DNA of 64,000 nucleotides. Origin: Caloramator quimbayensis. Lineage in GTDB: Bacteria; Bacillota; Clostridia; Clostridiales; Caloramatoraceae. A program made the translations under genes and the position numbers. The first letter of the stretch is position 1. Every line of letters starts with the position of its first letter. The stretch spans positions 108,199-172,198 of the forward strand of contig NZ_FUYH01000006.1 in assembly GCF_900167605.1 (NCBI RefSeq), written 5' to 3'. The notes under the pieces were generated by a model, which was not told where the DNA came from, did not search any database, and worked only from the letters and a program-made list of their open reading frames with translations. Positions 8,772 through 19,048 of the stretch are shown piece by piece.

Positions 8772-9970
8772 ATCTTCTTATAAAGAATGTAAGAATAGTT
8801 GACAGCCAAAAGGATTTTATTGGAGATGTTTATGTAAAACAGGGAGTAATTGACGAAATAGGGCAAGGAATTGAAAAAGACAGCAATATTATAGATGGGA
8901 AGGGACTTGTCCTTATGCCTTCCTTCGTAGATATGCACAGCCATTTCAGGGATCCTGGACTTACCCACAAAGAGGATATTAAATCAGGAAGCCTTGCAGC
9001 TGTATGTGGCGGATATACTGCAGTTAATCTTATGGCAAACACAAAACCCGTTTGCTCTGATATGGATATGGTTAACTACGTTTTAAAAAAGGCTGAGGAT
9101 ATAGCACTTGTTGATGTTCACCAATGCGTATCAGTAACTAAAGGCATGAAGGGTGAAGATGTAAACCACCTTAAATATATAGAAAAACCCGTAAAATTCA
9201 TATCTGAGGATGGAAAAGGTATTTTAAAAGATGAAGTTATGCTTATGGCTATGAGCATTGCAAGGGATAAAGGATTTACAGTGATATCCCATGCAGAGCA
9301 TGAAGAATATGTAAAGTGGGACAGCAGACTTTCGGAAAACTATATGACTATGAGGGATATTGAAACAGCAAAAAAGACAGGATGCAGCCTTCATATTGCC
9401 CATGTAAGCACAAGAGAAGCAATGATGATGGTTAAAAATGCAAAAAAAGAAGGATTTAATATAACCTGTGAAGTAACCCCTCATCACATAGCCCTGAGTA
9501 GTAATACAATGTATAAAGTAAATCCTCCTTTAAGGCTTATGGATGATATTAATTTTTTAATAGATTCAATTAAAGAAGGATATGTTGATGCTATAGCAAC
9601 GGACCATGCACCCCACAGCTTTGAAGATAAATTAAATGGTGCACCGGGCATATCGGGAATTGAAACAGCTTTTTCTGTATGCTATACAACGCTTGTAAGA
9701 AATGGGCATATTACCCTTAATACCTTATCAAAACTAATGTCAGAAAAGCCTTCTAAAATGATGGGATTAAATAAGGGAAAAATAGAAAAAGGATATGATG
9801 GTGATTTAGTTCTTGTGGATATAGATAAAAAGTTTAAAGTGGATGCAGTAAAGTTTAAATCAAAAGGCAAAAATACTCCTTTTGACGGTATGGAGTTTTA
9901 TGGAGTTATAGCTATGACTATAAAAGGCGGCAAAGTAGTTTTTAGGAGTGATTATTATGATAATAGATAA
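8768..9970 (+). CDS. pyrC: Dihydroorotase
   Basis: Class I dihydroorotase that cyclises carbamoyl aspartate. The metal-binding HSHFRDPG is near residue 58. Further ligands are seen in [16 protein letters not shown] and the ATDHAPHS motif near residue 280. 400 aa, slightly shorter than the 420-430 of many homologues but complete. RBS GAGGAGG overlaps the end of pyrI. Its end runs 14 bases into pyrF. Confidence 0.96.
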   Translation: MNLLIKNVRIVDSQKDFIGDVYVKQGVIDEIGQGIEKDSNIIDGKGLVLMPSFVDMHSHFRDPGLTHKEDIKSGSLAAVCGGYTAVNLMANTKPVCSDMDMVNYVLKKAEDIALVDVHQCVSVTKGMKGEDVNHLKYIEKPVKFISEDGKGILKDEVMLMAMSIARDKGFTVISHAEHEEYVKWDSRLSENYMTMRDIETAKKTGCSLHIAHVSTREAMMMVKNAKKEGFNITCEVTPHHIALSSNTMYKVNPPLRLMDDINFLIDSIKEGYVDAIATDHAPHSFEDKLNGAPGISGIETAFSVCYTTLVRNGHITLNTLSKLMSEKPSKMMGLNKGKIEKGYDGDLVLVDIDKKFKVDAVKFKSKGKNTPFDGMEFYGVIAMTIKGGKVVFRSDYYDNR

Positions 9971-10823
9971 TCTTTACGAAAGCGTTAAAAATAAAAGCTG
10001 TATATGTGTTGGGCTGGATACTTCAATAGATTATATACCTTATAATTTAAAAAAGGGATGCAGCTCTATATTAGATGCTGTATTTAACTTCAATAAGAAA
10101 ATAATAGATGCAACCTATGATTTAGTATCCTGCTACAAAGTGCAGATAGCCTATTATGAAGCTTTAGGAATTGAAGGATTATGTGCATACATGAAAACTT
10201 TAAAATATATAAAATCAAAGGGCGGTATTTCAATAGGAGATATTAAAAGAGGGGACATATCAAGTACAGCAAAGATGTATGCTAAAGCTCATTTTGAAGG
10301 GGATTTTGAATGTGATTTTATAACCTTAAGCCCCTATATGGGATTTGACAGCATTGAGCCCTATCTCGAATATGTTGAAAATAAGAATAAAGGGTTATTC
10401 GTACTTTTAAGGACATCAAACGAAGGTGCAAAGGATATACAGTATATAGAAAGCAAAGACAATAAAAAGGTTTTTAATTATGTAGGTGACAGGCTTTATG
10501 AAATATCGAAAGATTATAAGGGGAAATACGGTTATAGCAGCATTGGTGCAGTTGTTGGATGTACTCATAATAAAGAATCAATGGATATTAGGAAAAGCTA
10601 TAAAAATATGTTTTTTCTAATACCAGGCTATGGAGCTCAAGGAGGAAGTGCTTCGGATGTTGCCCTTTATCTTAATAATGGTAATGGTGGAGTTGTAAAC
10701 TCATCAAGGGCAATACTACTTGCATATAAGAATTATGAAAACGGGGATATAAGGTTTGATGAATGTGCAAGGCTTGAAGTATTAAAAATGAAAGGGGAGA
10801 TTGAAAATGCAGTTAAGCTATAA
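9957..10823 (+). CDS. pyrF: Orotidine 5'-phosphate decarboxylase, type 2 (long form)
   Basis: Decarboxylates OMP to UMP. The catalytic cluster ISIGDIKRGDISSTA (Lys and Asp) is typical of the 270-300 aa type 2 enzymes, not of the 230 aa bacterial form. VGLDTSIDYIP and PGYGAQGG are also family marks. GTG 9948 is in frame, but AGGAG at 9943-9947 abuts it and is correctly spaced for ATG 9957, giving 288 aa. Overlaps pyrC upstream and pyrK downstream. Confidence 0.95.
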   Translation: MIIDNLYESVKNKSCICVGLDTSIDYIPYNLKKGCSSILDAVFNFNKKIIDATYDLVSCYKVQIAYYEALGIEGLCAYMKTLKYIKSKGGISIGDIKRGDISSTAKMYAKAHFEGDFECDFITLSPYMGFDSIEPYLEYVENKNKGLFVLLRTSNEGAKDIQYIESKDNKKVFNYVGDRLYEISKDYKGKYGYSSIGAVVGCTHNKESMDIRKSYKNMFFLIPGYGAQGGSASDVALYLNNGNGGVVNSSRAILLAYKNYENGDIRFDECARLEVLKMKGEIENAVKL

Positions 10824-11547
10824 AAGCTGCAAAGTAGCAGAAAATATTAATCTCTCAGAGGATATATATAAGCTTAAAGTTGAAGGGGACTATGATATAA
10901 AGGCAGGACAATTTTTTATGATAAAAAGTCTAAATGAAGAGCCTATTTTGCCAAGGCCAATAAGTGTACATGATTTTGAAGAGGGATATGTAAGTTTTTT
11001 GTATCAAAAAAAGGGAAGGGGGACAAGTATTATGGCAAAGCTTAATGTTAATGATGAAATTAAATTAACAGGCCCCTTAGGAAATGGATTTGATGCTGAA
11101 AATATAAAGGGAAAGATTGCAGTTGTTGCAGGTGGTATTGGAATAGCCCCAATGCTTTATACGGTTAAAAGTCTTAAAAACTGTGATATAGATTTATATG
11201 TAGGATTTAAAGATGAAGTTTATGAAGTAGATGAATTTAAAAAATTTGTTTCAAATATATATATTGCAACTGAAAGCGGCAAATACGGTTATAAAGGTTA
11301 TGTAACAGATATTTTCAGTCCCTTTGAATATAATGCGGTGCTTTGCTGCGGCCCTGAGGTTATGATGGAAAAGGTAGTTAAAGTATGTAGAGATTATGCA
11401 ACACCTATTTTTGTATCTATGGAAAAACATATGGCCTGCGGAATAGGGGCATGCCTTGGATGCACCTGTGAAACAAAGGATGGGAATAAAAGAGTTTGCA
11501 AAGACGGTCCAGTATTCTATGGCAGGGATGTGTTTATTAATGCTTAA
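10807..11547 (+). CDS. pyrK: Dihydroorotate dehydrogenase B, electron-transfer subunit
   Basis: FAD- and 2Fe-2S-containing partner of PyrD that passes electrons from dihydroorotate to [11 protein letters not shown] is the FAD-binding motif. [10 protein letters not shown] binds the nucleotide. The C-terminal cysteine array [11 protein letters not shown]...C is the 2Fe-2S site. TTG 10801 is possible, but the RBS AAAGGGGAG at 10791-10799 fits ATG 10807 (246 aa). It overlaps pyrD, as expected for subunits of one heterotetramer. Confidence 0.95.
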   Translation: MQLSYKSCKVAENINLSEDIYKLKVEGDYDIKAGQFFMIKSLNEEPILPRPISVHDFEEGYVSFLYQKKGRGTSIMAKLNVNDEIKLTGPLGNGFDAENIKGKIAVVAGGIGIAPMLYTVKSLKNCDIDLYVGFKDEVYEVDEFKKFVSNIYIATESGKYGYKGYVTDIFSPFEYNAVLCCGPEVMMEKVVKVCRDYATPIFVSMEKHMACGIGACLGCTCETKDGNKRVCKDGPVFYGRDVFINA

Positions 11548-12442
11548 GACAAATATATGCAAAGTAGAGTTTAAAAATCCTGTTATTGCAGCCTCAGGAA
11601 CCTTTGGATTTGGAGAGGAGTATTCAGCCTTTTATGATGTAGGAAGACTTGGAGGGATATGCACAAAGGGGCTTACGTTAAATAAAAAAGAAGGAAACAA
11701 AGGAATAAGGCTTCATGAAACAAGGGCAGGGCTTATAAACAGCATAGGACTTCAAAACCCGGGGATTGATTGCTTTATAGAAAACGAACTTCCTAAAATG
11801 AAAAAAATGAATACAGTTATAATTGCAAATCTTGGGGGAGGAAGCATTGAAGAATATGCTGAAGGAGTTAAAAAATTAAGCGAAAGTGAAGTTGATATGA
11901 TTGAGCTTAACATATCCTGCCCAAATGTAAAAAGTGGAGGTATGGCCTTTGGAATTAAATCAGAAACTGCCTTTGAAGTTGTATCAAAGGTAAAGGGGTA
12001 CTGTAAAAAGCCTTTAATTGTAAAACTTTCTCCTAACGCAGAAAATATCGTTGATATGGCAGTAAAATGCTGTGAGGCTGGGGCAGACGCGCTATCTCTA
12101 ATAAATACCTTTAAGGCCATGGCTATAGATATATATAAAAGAAAACCAGTTTTTGATAATATATTTGCAGGTCTTTCAGGGCCCTGCATAAAACCTATTG
12201 CTTTAAGGATGGTCTATGAGGTATGCAAAGAAGTTAATGTTCCTGTCATTGGTATAGGAGGTATAGAATCCTTTAAGGATGCAATTGAATTTATTATGGC
12301 AGGTGCTACAGCAGTTGAGGTTGGGACGGCTAATTTTATAAATCCAATGGTTTGCCTTGAAATAATAGATGGCATTAAAAAGTTTATGGAAGATGAGGGA
12401 ATTAAAAATATAGAAGAAATAAGAGGGATTGCAAGGAGGTAG
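11540..12442 (+). CDS. pyrD: Dihydroorotate dehydrogenase B, catalytic subunit
   Basis: FMN enzyme of class 1B that oxidises dihydroorotate to orotate. [10 protein letters not shown] near residue 18, [12 protein letters not shown] carrying the catalytic-loop cysteine, and the FMN-binding GIGGI and AVEVGTANF are present. The open frame extends upstream to 11456 inside pyrK. ATG 11540 ([11 protein letters not shown]) gives the standard 300 aa, and ATG 11528 sits too close to its GGCAGGG. The pyrK-pyrD pair shows the NAD-linked system. Confidence 0.95.
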   Translation: MLKTNICKVEFKNPVIAASGTFGFGEEYSAFYDVGRLGGICTKGLTLNKKEGNKGIRLHETRAGLINSIGLQNPGIDCFIENELPKMKKMNTVIIANLGGGSIEEYAEGVKKLSESEVDMIELNISCPNVKSGGMAFGIKSETAFEVVSKVKGYCKKPLIVKLSPNAENIVDMAVKCCEAGADALSLINTFKAMAIDIYKRKPVFDNIFAGLSGPCIKPIALRMVYEVCKEVNVPVIGIGGIESFKDAIEFIMAGATAVEVGTANFINPMVCLEIIDGIKKFMEDEGIKNIEEIRGIARR

Positions 12443-12446
12443 ATTT

Positions 12447-13004
12447 ATGGTTATAGATATTTTAAGGGAATGTGATGCTCTACTTGAAGGACACTTTCTT
12501 TTATCATCAGGAAGGCACAGCAATAGATATATACAGTGTGCAAAACTTTTGCAGTATCCAGATAAGGCACAAAAAGTTTTAAATGTAGTATGTGAAAAAA
12601 TAAAGGATATTGATTTTGAGGTGGCAGTAGGACCTGCTATGGGTGGAATAATAGTTGCCTATGAAATAGGGAAACAAATGGGAAAAAGAGCAATATTCAC
12701 GGAGAGAGAAAACAATATCATGACCTTAAGAAGGGGGTTTGAAATTAAAAAAGGTGAAAAGGTTTTAATAACTGAGGATGTTGTTACAACGGGAAAATCC
12801 TCCCTCGAAGTTGCAGAGCTTATAGAAAGTATGGGAGGGGTAGTTGTTGGTATAGCATGTATAGTAGATAGAGGAAGCGTGCCTTTAAAATATCCGGTAT
12901 ATAGCTGTACAAAGCTTGATGTGGAAAGCTACGAAAATGACGATTGCCCCCTTTGCAGGAAAGGCATACCTTATGTAAAGCCTGGAAGCAGGAACATTAA
13001 ATAG
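12447..13004 (+). CDS. pyrE: Orotate phosphoribosyltransferase
   Basis: Transfers the phosphoribosyl group of PRPP to orotate. The PRPP motif is [20 protein letters not shown] near residue 115, and [13 protein letters not shown] and [13 protein letters not shown] are substrate-site segments. RBS AAGGAGGT at 12433-12440 decides ATG 12447 over the upstream in-frame start (185 aa). The C terminus [16 protein letters not shown] is the extension of the clostridial/thermophile-type PyrE. Last gene of the operon. Confidence 0.96.
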   Translation: MVIDILRECDALLEGHFLLSSGRHSNRYIQCAKLLQYPDKAQKVLNVVCEKIKDIDFEVAVGPAMGGIIVAYEIGKQMGKRAIFTERENNIMTLRRGFEIKKGEKVLITEDVVTTGKSSLEVAELIESMGGVVVGIACIVDRGSVPLKYPVYSCTKLDVESYENDDCPLCRKGIPYVKPGSRNIK

Positions 13005-13014
13005 TATAGATTAT

Positions 13015-13051
13015 AAAAAAAGCTGAATAAAATGATATTCAGCTTTTTTTT
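13015..13051 (+). terminator. Terminator of the pyr operon
   Basis: AGCTGAATA (13021-13029) pairs with TATTCAGCT (13036-13044), flanked by an A-run and by eight T. Ten bases after the pyrE stop. Confidence 0.92.
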
Positions 13052-13135
13052 CTGACACATATGCAAAAAAATAATAAGGAACTGGTTCTTTTAAAATAAT
13101 ATTTTTTGTGCCACAATATAATTAGAGGTGTAAAT

Positions 13136-14584
13136 ATGTTTAAGGATATAAAGCTTTGCGAAGATAGGCCCTATTATCTTCAGATAAAGGATTATGTAAA
13201 AGAGCTTATATTAAAAGGGGTATATATAAAGGATGATAAGCTTCCTTCAACGAGGGAACTGTCATTAATTTTAGATGTAAGCAGGAATACTGTAATTGAG
13301 GCTTATAAATATCTTGAGGATGAAGGGTTTATTAAAAACATTCCTAATAAAGGAGCATTTGTTTCTTATAATAGTATAATCTATGATGAAGGGTTTAACG
13401 TTAAGTGGGAAGATAAAATAACAGATTATGCAATTTTATCGGATGAGCTTGATACTTATAAACACGATATAAAATGGAAAAAGGGTATGATTTCATTTAA
13501 AAGCATATCACCAGATGATAATCTTTTTGATATGGATGATTTTAAGAAATCTTTTTTAAATATATTGTCAACTGAAGAGAGAAAAATTTTAAATTACGGT
13601 TATGCAAGAGGCTATAAGCCCCTTATTGATTATCTTCTAAAGTACATGGAAAATAAGGGAGTTAATATTAAAAATAAGGATATACTTATAACCAATGGCT
13701 TTACGGAAGGATTTGATATTACTTTATCGGCTCTTACAAAAAGAGGAGACAGAGTAATATGCGAAAATCCAACTCACAACACCTCAATTAAGATAATGAA
13801 TCTTCACGGGCTCTATATAGATGGTGTTAAACTTAATGAAGATGGTATAGATACTAATATTTTAAAAGATAAATTAGCTGAAAGTAAAGCAAAGCTTGTT
13901 TTTTTAGTACCATCCTATCACAACCCCACAGGGATTGTTATGTCCCCTGAAAAGAGAATAGAAGTTTACAATATAATAAAGGAATTTAATGTTCCTGTTA
14001 TAGAAGATGGATTTAATGAGGAGTTAAGATATTCGGGATCCCATATTGCACCCCTATCAGCCTTTTGTGGAAGCGGAAATGGAGTGATATACATAGGAAG
14101 TTTTTCTAAGATACTTTTTCCAGGTCTTAGGATAGGGTGGATTTTAGCTGATAAAGAGCTTATAAATTATCTTGAAAGCATAAAAAGAAGCCGCAATATA
14201 CACACATCCTTTCTTGACCAGGCAGTGCTTTATGAATATTTAAGGGGAGGAAATTTTGAAAAATATATAAACAAGGTAAGAAAGGTTTATAAAGAAAGAT
14301 ACGAATTTATAGTATACTGTATAAAAAAATATATACCCTATAAAAAACTATATGGAGAAGGAGGGCTTCATGTTTTCCTTGAGCTTGACGGTATAAATTC
14401 ACGGGATGTATTAAGTGAAGCTTTTAAAAAAGGAGTTATTTTTACTCCCGGTGATATATTTTATACTGATGGAGGCGGAGAAAATGCTTTAAGAATAGGA
14501 TTTTCAAGGGTTGATATTAAAGATATTGAAAAAGGAATTAAAATATTAGGAGATATAATAAAAAATATGAGAAAGGGAGATTAG
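13136..14584 (+). CDS. MocR-type transcriptional regulator (GntR HTH + aminotransferase-like domain)
   Basis: Residues 1-75 are a GntR winged helix (LPSTRELSLILDVSRNTVIEAYKYLEDEGFI). Residues 110-482 are a fold-type I aminotransferase domain with PSYHNPTG, IEDGFNEELRY and IGSFSKILFPGLRIGWI, which carries the PLP lysine. MocR proteins usually sense PLP or an amino compound and regulate a neighbouring gene. The start is ATG 13136 after GAGGTG at 13125-13130; a GTG further upstream has no RBS. The likely targets are itself and the hydrolase/MurF genes just downstream. Ligand unknown. Confidence 0.88.
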   Translation: MFKDIKLCEDRPYYLQIKDYVKELILKGVYIKDDKLPSTRELSLILDVSRNTVIEAYKYLEDEGFIKNIPNKGAFVSYNSIIYDEGFNVKWEDKITDYAILSDELDTYKHDIKWKKGMISFKSISPDDNLFDMDDFKKSFLNILSTEERKILNYGYARGYKPLIDYLLKYMENKGVNIKNKDILITNGFTEGFDITLSALTKRGDRVICENPTHNTSIKIMNLHGLYIDGVKLNEDGIDTNILKDKLAESKAKLVFLVPSYHNPTGIVMSPEKRIEVYNIIKEFNVPVIEDGFNEELRYSGSHIAPLSAFCGSGNGVIYIGSFSKILFPGLRIGWILADKELINYLESIKRSRNIHTSFLDQAVLYEYLRGGNFEKYINKVRKVYKERYEFIVYCIKKYIPYKKLYGEGGLHVFLELDGINSRDVLSEAFKKGVIFTPGDIFYTDGGGENALRIGFSRVDIKDIEKGIKILGDIIKNMRKGD

Positions 14585-15346
14585 ATGTTTGTAAATATTG
14601 ATGGAATAAACATATTCTACAAGCATGAAGGATGTGGTAAAAAAATAATACTTCTTCATGGCTGGGGAGGAAACAGCGACAGCTTTCTTCCTGTTTTTAA
14701 CTATTTAAAAACAAAGTTTGAAGTATATTCTATAGATTTTCCTGGGTTTGGGAAATCATCACCTCCAGACAGGCCCTTTGATGTTACTGATTATATGAAT
14801 TTATTATATAAATTTTTTAAAGCTCAAAATATTGAAAAGGCAAGCCTTGTTGGCCATTCCTTTGGAGGGAGGGTATCTATACTTTTTTCTGCAACTCATC
14901 CTGAATGTGTAGATAAGGTGGTTCTTGTTGATAGTGCAGGAATTATACCGAAAAGAACTTTAAAATATTACTATAAGGTCTATAAATTCAAACTTTTAAA
15001 AAGGCTTTATATGATGTTTACAAAGGGTAGCAAGGACAAAAAACTTGAAGAATTTTACAAAAAATACGGTTCAAAAGATTACAAAGAATCGGGAAATATG
15101 AGGCAGACCTTTGTTAAAGTTGTAAATCAAAATTTAAGACCTTACCTTAAAAATATTAAAGCTTCAACTCTTTTAATATGGGGGGAAGAAGATAAAGACA
15201 CTCCCCTTTATTTTGCAAAAATAATGGAAAAGGAGATACCAGATGCGGGGCTTGTGGTATTTAAAGGGGCAGGACATTTTTCATACCTTGATAAAATAAA
15301 CGATTTTAATATCATTATAACAAGATTTTTTGAGGGGAATGAGTGA
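14585..15346 (+). CDS. Alpha/beta-fold hydrolase
   Basis: 253 aa serine hydrolase of the HSL/haloperoxidase-like type. The oxyanion motif is LLHGWGGNSDSF near residue 25, the nucleophile elbow is VGHSFGGRV near residue 95, the acid lies in the WGEEDKDTP segment and the catalytic His in GAGHFSYLD. The start is 1 base after the MocR stop, and the end overlaps the MurF region, so the three genes form one unit. The substrate is not deducible; a link to cell-wall precursors is only suggested by position. Confidence 0.85.
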   Translation: MFVNIDGINIFYKHEGCGKKIILLHGWGGNSDSFLPVFNYLKTKFEVYSIDFPGFGKSSPPDRPFDVTDYMNLLYKFFKAQNIEKASLVGHSFGGRVSILFSATHPECVDKVVLVDSAGIIPKRTLKYYYKVYKFKLLKRLYMMFTKGSKDKKLEEFYKKYGSKDYKESGNMRQTFVKVVNQNLRPYLKNIKASTLLIWGEEDKDTPLYFAKIMEKEIPDAGLVVFKGAGHFSYLDKINDFNIIITRFFEGNE

Positions 15347-15347
15347 C

Positions 15348-16949
15348 ATGAATAATATATTATATATATTTTCTATATTATTTTTTATATTAACTGCGTA
15401 TAAAGAGATTATAAAACAGCTGCATATGGCTCAGCTTGAAGGCTATAGACCGAATCAATATTTCACTTTTTTGAAACACAACTTTAAATCAAATTATATA
15501 AAAGGCAACGAGGGATTTATTATATCATTTATTATTTTGATTATACTAAATTTTATATCTAAAAATAATTATTTGTTACAATGTGTTTATGTAGCAGCTT
15601 GTCTGTTTGTATTATACAAAAATGAAAATAAAAAAGTAAAAGCTAAAAAACCTCTTGTTTATACAAGCAGAGCAAAAAGACTTTTAAGTTGTAATGTTAT
15701 CGTTATTGGTTTATTATTATATGTTATTTTTAGATTTTCAAGCTTTGGTATATTCATACTATCATTAATTTTGATTCGAATAATTCTCTCTATTATTATG
15801 CTTTTGTCTACAATTATTATGTATCCTATTGAAATGCTTATTCAATACAGGTATTTCAGGGAAGCACAGATTAAAATAAGAAGGATGAAAAACTTAAAGG
15901 TAATAGGAATTACGGGAAGCTATGGTAAAACCAGTACAAAATATTTTATTAAAACTATACTTTCTGAAAAATATAATACCCTTATGACACCTGAAAGCTT
16001 TAATACTCCAATGGGCATAACTAAAGTTATAAGAGAACAGTTAAATGAGGAGCATGAAGTTTTTGTCTGTGAAATGGGAGCAAGATATATGGGAGATATT
16101 AAAACCCTCTGCAGACTTGCAAACCCTTCAATAGGGGTTTTAACATCTGTTGGAAGGCAGCATCTTGAAACCTTTAAATCAATAGAAAATGTAGCAAAGA
16201 CAAAATACGAACTTATTGAATCTCTGCCTGAAAGTGGAGTTGCAGTTTTTAACGGCGATAATGAATACTGCTTAAAACTATCAGAAAAAACAAAAGTTAA
16301 AACATATCTATATGGAATAAAAAACGCTGATAAAAATGTATTTGTATATGCAAAGGACATAGAAACTACTAAAGAAGGTTTAAGATTCAGAGTATGCGGC
16401 AATAATGGCATTAACTTTAGTTGCAAAACATCTCTTCTTGGAAAGCACAACATAAGCAATATACTTGCAGCAATCTGTGTTGCTTTTGAATTGGGGCTTA
16501 ATGAAAAGGAGATTATTAGCGGAGTTTCAAAGATAAAGCCAGTACCTCACAGGCTTCAGCTTGTTGATACTAATAATGGGGTTACTGTTATTGATGATGC
16601 TTTTAACTCAAACCCTGTTGGAGCATCGGAGGCTCTTGAAACTTTGAAAGAGATTCCTGGAAACAAAAAAATTATTGTAACCCCAGGAATGGTTGAACTT
16701 GGTGAAATAGAATATGAGGAAAATAAAAAGTTAGGAGAAAAAATAGCACAGTGCTGCGATTATGCTATACTTGTGGGTATTAAAAGGAGCAGACCTATAA
16801 AAGAAGGATTATTACAAAAAGGCTTTAATGAAGATAAAATATTTGTTGTTTCAAATCTTGATGAGGCGACTGCAAGACTTTCAAGCATAGTATCATTAGG
16901 AGATGTTGTTCTTTTCGAAAACGATTTGCCAGATAATTATAATGAGTAA
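15348..16949 (+). CDS. murF: Membrane-anchored MurF-type Mur ligase
   Basis: UDP-MurNAc-tripeptide:D-Ala-D-Ala ligase-like protein. Unlike standard cytoplasmic MurF it starts with about 170 residues holding several hydrophobic segments (first 20 residues, about 50-90 and 115-160). The ATP loop [14 protein letters not shown] follows near residue 190, then [33 protein letters not shown] and [18 protein letters not shown] 15348 fits GAGGGG at 15332-15337; ATG 15339 is possible. ddl follows directly, which supports the D-Ala-D-Ala addition role. Confidence 0.85.
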   Translation: MNNILYIFSILFFILTAYKEIIKQLHMAQLEGYRPNQYFTFLKHNFKSNYIKGNEGFIISFIILIILNFISKNNYLLQCVYVAACLFVLYKNENKKVKAKKPLVYTSRAKRLLSCNVIVIGLLLYVIFRFSSFGIFILSLILIRIILSIIMLLSTIIMYPIEMLIQYRYFREAQIKIRRMKNLKVIGITGSYGKTSTKYFIKTILSEKYNTLMTPESFNTPMGITKVIREQLNEEHEVFVCEMGARYMGDIKTLCRLANPSIGVLTSVGRQHLETFKSIENVAKTKYELIESLPESGVAVFNGDNEYCLKLSEKTKVKTYLYGIKNADKNVFVYAKDIETTKEGLRFRVCGNNGINFSCKTSLLGKHNISNILAAICVAFELGLNEKEIISGVSKIKPVPHRLQLVDTNNGVTVIDDAFNSNPVGASEALETLKEIPGNKKIIVTPGMVELGEIEYEENKKLGEKIAQCCDYAILVGIKRSRPIKEGLLQKGFNEDKIFVVSNLDEATARLSSIVSLGDVVLFENDLPDNYNE

Positions 16950-16962
16950 AGGAGGATTTAAT

Positions 16963-18156
16963 ATGTCAAAAAAGAAAATAGGGGTTATTTTTGGAGGACG
17001 TTCAGTTGAGCATGAGGTATCGGTTATTACAGGTATTCAGGTAATTGAGAATATCGATAAAAACAAGTATGATGTTGTACCAATATATGTTTCAAAAAGC
17101 GGCGACTGGTATACAGGAGAAGAGCTTTCTGATATTAAAAATTATAAGGATATAAATAATTTGTTATCAAAAGCTAAGAAAGCATTTTTATCTCCTGTAC
17201 CTTCGGTAAAGGCACTTATAGTTTTGCCAGAAAAAAAAGGATTTTTCAAAAAAGATGTTGAATATATACCAATAGATGTTATATTCCCAGCTTTCCATGG
17301 TGCCCACGGGGAAGATGGAACTATGCAGGGATTATTTGAACTTTGCGATATTCCCTATGTTGGAAGCGGAGTTACAGGTTCAGCGGTTGGAATGGATAAA
17401 ATAATAATGAAGGATATATTTAAGTCAAATAATCTTCCCATAGTAAATTATATATGGTTTACGAGAGATGAATATGAAAAAAATAAAGAAGATATAATTA
17501 AAAAAATAGAAGTTCAAATAGGATATCCTGCTTTTGTAAAACCAGCAAATTTAGGTTCAAGCATTGGAATTGGGAAAGCTAAAGATAAAGATGGGCTTTT
17601 AAATGCTATTGAAGTTGCAGCAAAATATGATAGAAGGATAATAGTTGAAAAATCAGTTGAAAACTGTATTGAAATAAACTGTTCAGTAATTGGATTTGAC
17701 AACGATTTTATATCTTCAGTTTGTGAGCAGCCAATATCTTTAGAGGAGTTTTTAAGCTTTGATGATAAATATATGAGAGGAAGCGGGTCTAAGGGCATGA
17801 AGAGCACTGTTAGAAAAATACCAGCTCCAATTCCTGAAGAGACATCACAAAGTATAAAGAATCTATCTATAGATGCCTTTAGAGTTCTCGACTGCAGCGG
17901 AGTTGCGAGGATTGACTTTTTAGTTGAAAAGGACTCAATGAAGGTATATGTTAATGAAATTAATACTATCCCAGGTTCAATTTCTTTTTATCTGTGGGAG
18001 GCTTGTGGTATTAAATTTAGTACTCTTATTGATAAGCTTATAGAAATTGCAATAAAAAGGCATTATGAATACAGCAGCAATATTTATACCTTTGATACGG
18101 CACTTTTAGCAAAGGCAAGCATGGGAGCAATAAAAGGAGGAAAAACAAGTAAATAG
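16963..18156 (+). CDS. ddl: D-alanine--D-alanine ligase
   Basis: ATP-grasp enzyme that makes the dipeptide used by Mur[15 protein letters not shown] at the N terminus, [33 protein letters not shown] and the metal-binding NEINTIPGS are all intact. The frame is open from 16903, but AAAGGAGG at 16948-16955 sets ATG 16963 (397 aa). This is longer than the 310-370 aa of most Ddl, due to a larger N-domain and a C-terminal tail after residue 365. I cannot separate D-Ala from D-Lac specificity by eye. Confidence 0.93.
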   Translation: MSKKKIGVIFGGRSVEHEVSVITGIQVIENIDKNKYDVVPIYVSKSGDWYTGEELSDIKNYKDINNLLSKAKKAFLSPVPSVKALIVLPEKKGFFKKDVEYIPIDVIFPAFHGAHGEDGTMQGLFELCDIPYVGSGVTGSAVGMDKIIMKDIFKSNNLPIVNYIWFTRDEYEKNKEDIIKKIEVQIGYPAFVKPANLGSSIGIGKAKDKDGLLNAIEVAAKYDRRIIVEKSVENCIEINCSVIGFDNDFISSVCEQPISLEEFLSFDDKYMRGSGSKGMKSTVRKIPAPIPEETSQSIKNLSIDAFRVLDCSGVARIDFLVEKDSMKVYVNEINTIPGSISFYLWEACGIKFSTLIDKLIEIAIKRHYEYSSNIYTFDTALLAKASMGAIKGGKTSK

Positions 18157-18173
18157 AAACAGGGTGATAAAAA

Positions 18174-18716
18174 ATGCAACTTGGAAGTAAAATAAGGGAA
18201 TTAAGACAGGCTAAAAACATCAGTATTGAACAAATGTCAGAAAAAACAGGACTTAGTACAGGGCTCATAAGCCAGATAGAAAGGGATATTACAGGTCCTT
18301 CAGTAGCTTCGCTTTGGAAGATAGCAAAGGCTCTTGATGTATCAATGAATTATTTTTTCGATGAATCACAAGAAGAAAATCCTATTGTAAGAAAAGACCA
18401 AAGAAAAAAGATTATGCTTCCAAATTCAAATATAAGCTATGAACTTTTATCTCCTGATCTTAAGGATAGAAAGATGGAATGCCTTTTGATTGAGATAGAT
18501 GTTGGAGAATGCAGCACAGAGGAGCTTATAAGTCATGAAGGCGAGGAATGCGGTTATGTTATCAGTGGAACCCTAAAGGTTAAGTGGGGAACAAAGGAGT
18601 ATATATTAAATGAAGGAGACAGCATTTATTTTGACAGTACAGTTCCTCATAGATATGTAAATGCAGGAGATAAAAAATGTATTTCAATATGGTCTATGGT
18701 ACCGCCAAGTTTTTAA
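18174..18716 (+). CDS. XRE-cupin transcriptional regulator
   Basis: Residues 5-60 are an XRE helix-turn-helix (IRELRQAKNISIEQMSEKTGLSTGLISQIERD). Residues 105-178 are a small cupin barrel (GEECGYVISGTLKVKWG, LNEGDSIYFDSTVPHRYVN). Such regulators (PuuR/SutR type) bind small ligands such as amines or amino acids. RBS AGGGTGA precedes ATG 18174, 17 bases after ddl, so it may be co-transcribed with ddl. The DUF819/peptidase genes lie downstream behind a spacer with repeated TGAAAT/ATTTCA palindromes, the probable operators. Confidence 0.9.
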   Translation: MQLGSKIRELRQAKNISIEQMSEKTGLSTGLISQIERDITGPSVASLWKIAKALDVSMNYFFDESQEENPIVRKDQRKKIMLPNSNISYELLSPDLKDRKMECLLIEIDVGECSTEELISHEGEECGYVISGTLKVKWGTKEYILNEGDSIYFDSTVPHRYVNAGDKKCISIWSMVPPSF

Positions 18717-18720
18717 TTTT

Positions 18721-18745
18721 AAGAGGCAGCTTTTGCTGCCTCTTT
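18721..18745 (+). terminator. Terminator after the XRE-cupin gene
   Basis: AAGAGGCAGC, loop TTTT, GCTGCCTCTT, followed by TCATT. The stem is strong, the T-tract weak. Confidence 0.8.
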
Positions 18746-18792
18746 CATTATATTGAATACAATGCATTGCAACAAAATATGTATAAATAAAA

Positions 18793-18995
18793 AATTCAAT
18801 AAAATGAAATAATGAACTATTTAAAGAATAATGAACCAACATAAAGAATATTCAGACAAAACTCGAAAAACGACATAATATGAGATTTATTAAATGTAAA
18901 AAGTACATGATATAATATTAATATAAAATTTCAATAAACTGAAATATCTAACGATAACCAGAAACTAATTATAAGTATATTGAAATTTCAATATA
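18793..18995 (+). promoter_or_regulatory. Promoter/operator region of the DUF819-peptidase genes
   Basis: This 332-base spacer (18717-19048) has no gene. It holds three related palindromes: AATTCA-N6-TGAAAT at 18793-18810 (imperfect), ATTTCA-N6-TGAAAT at 18928-18945 (perfect), and the perfect 20-mer TATATTGAAATTTCAATATA at 18976-18995. A TATAAT at 18911-18916 places the second copy right after the -10 box, a repressor position. The likely binder is the neighbouring XRE-cupin protein (inference). Confidence 0.55.
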
Positions 18996-19048
18996 AAAAT
19001 CTTACAAAATATTCAAAAAATAATATTTACGAAAAGGAGTGATTTTAA

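Noticed and set aside
11752..12189. 145-codon minus-strand frame
   Set aside because: Antisense to pyrD, without start signals.
15920..16459. 179-codon open frame on the minus strand
   Set aside because: It lies fully antisense to the murF gene, has no RBS and no recognisable domain. The plus-strand protein carries clear ligase motifs.
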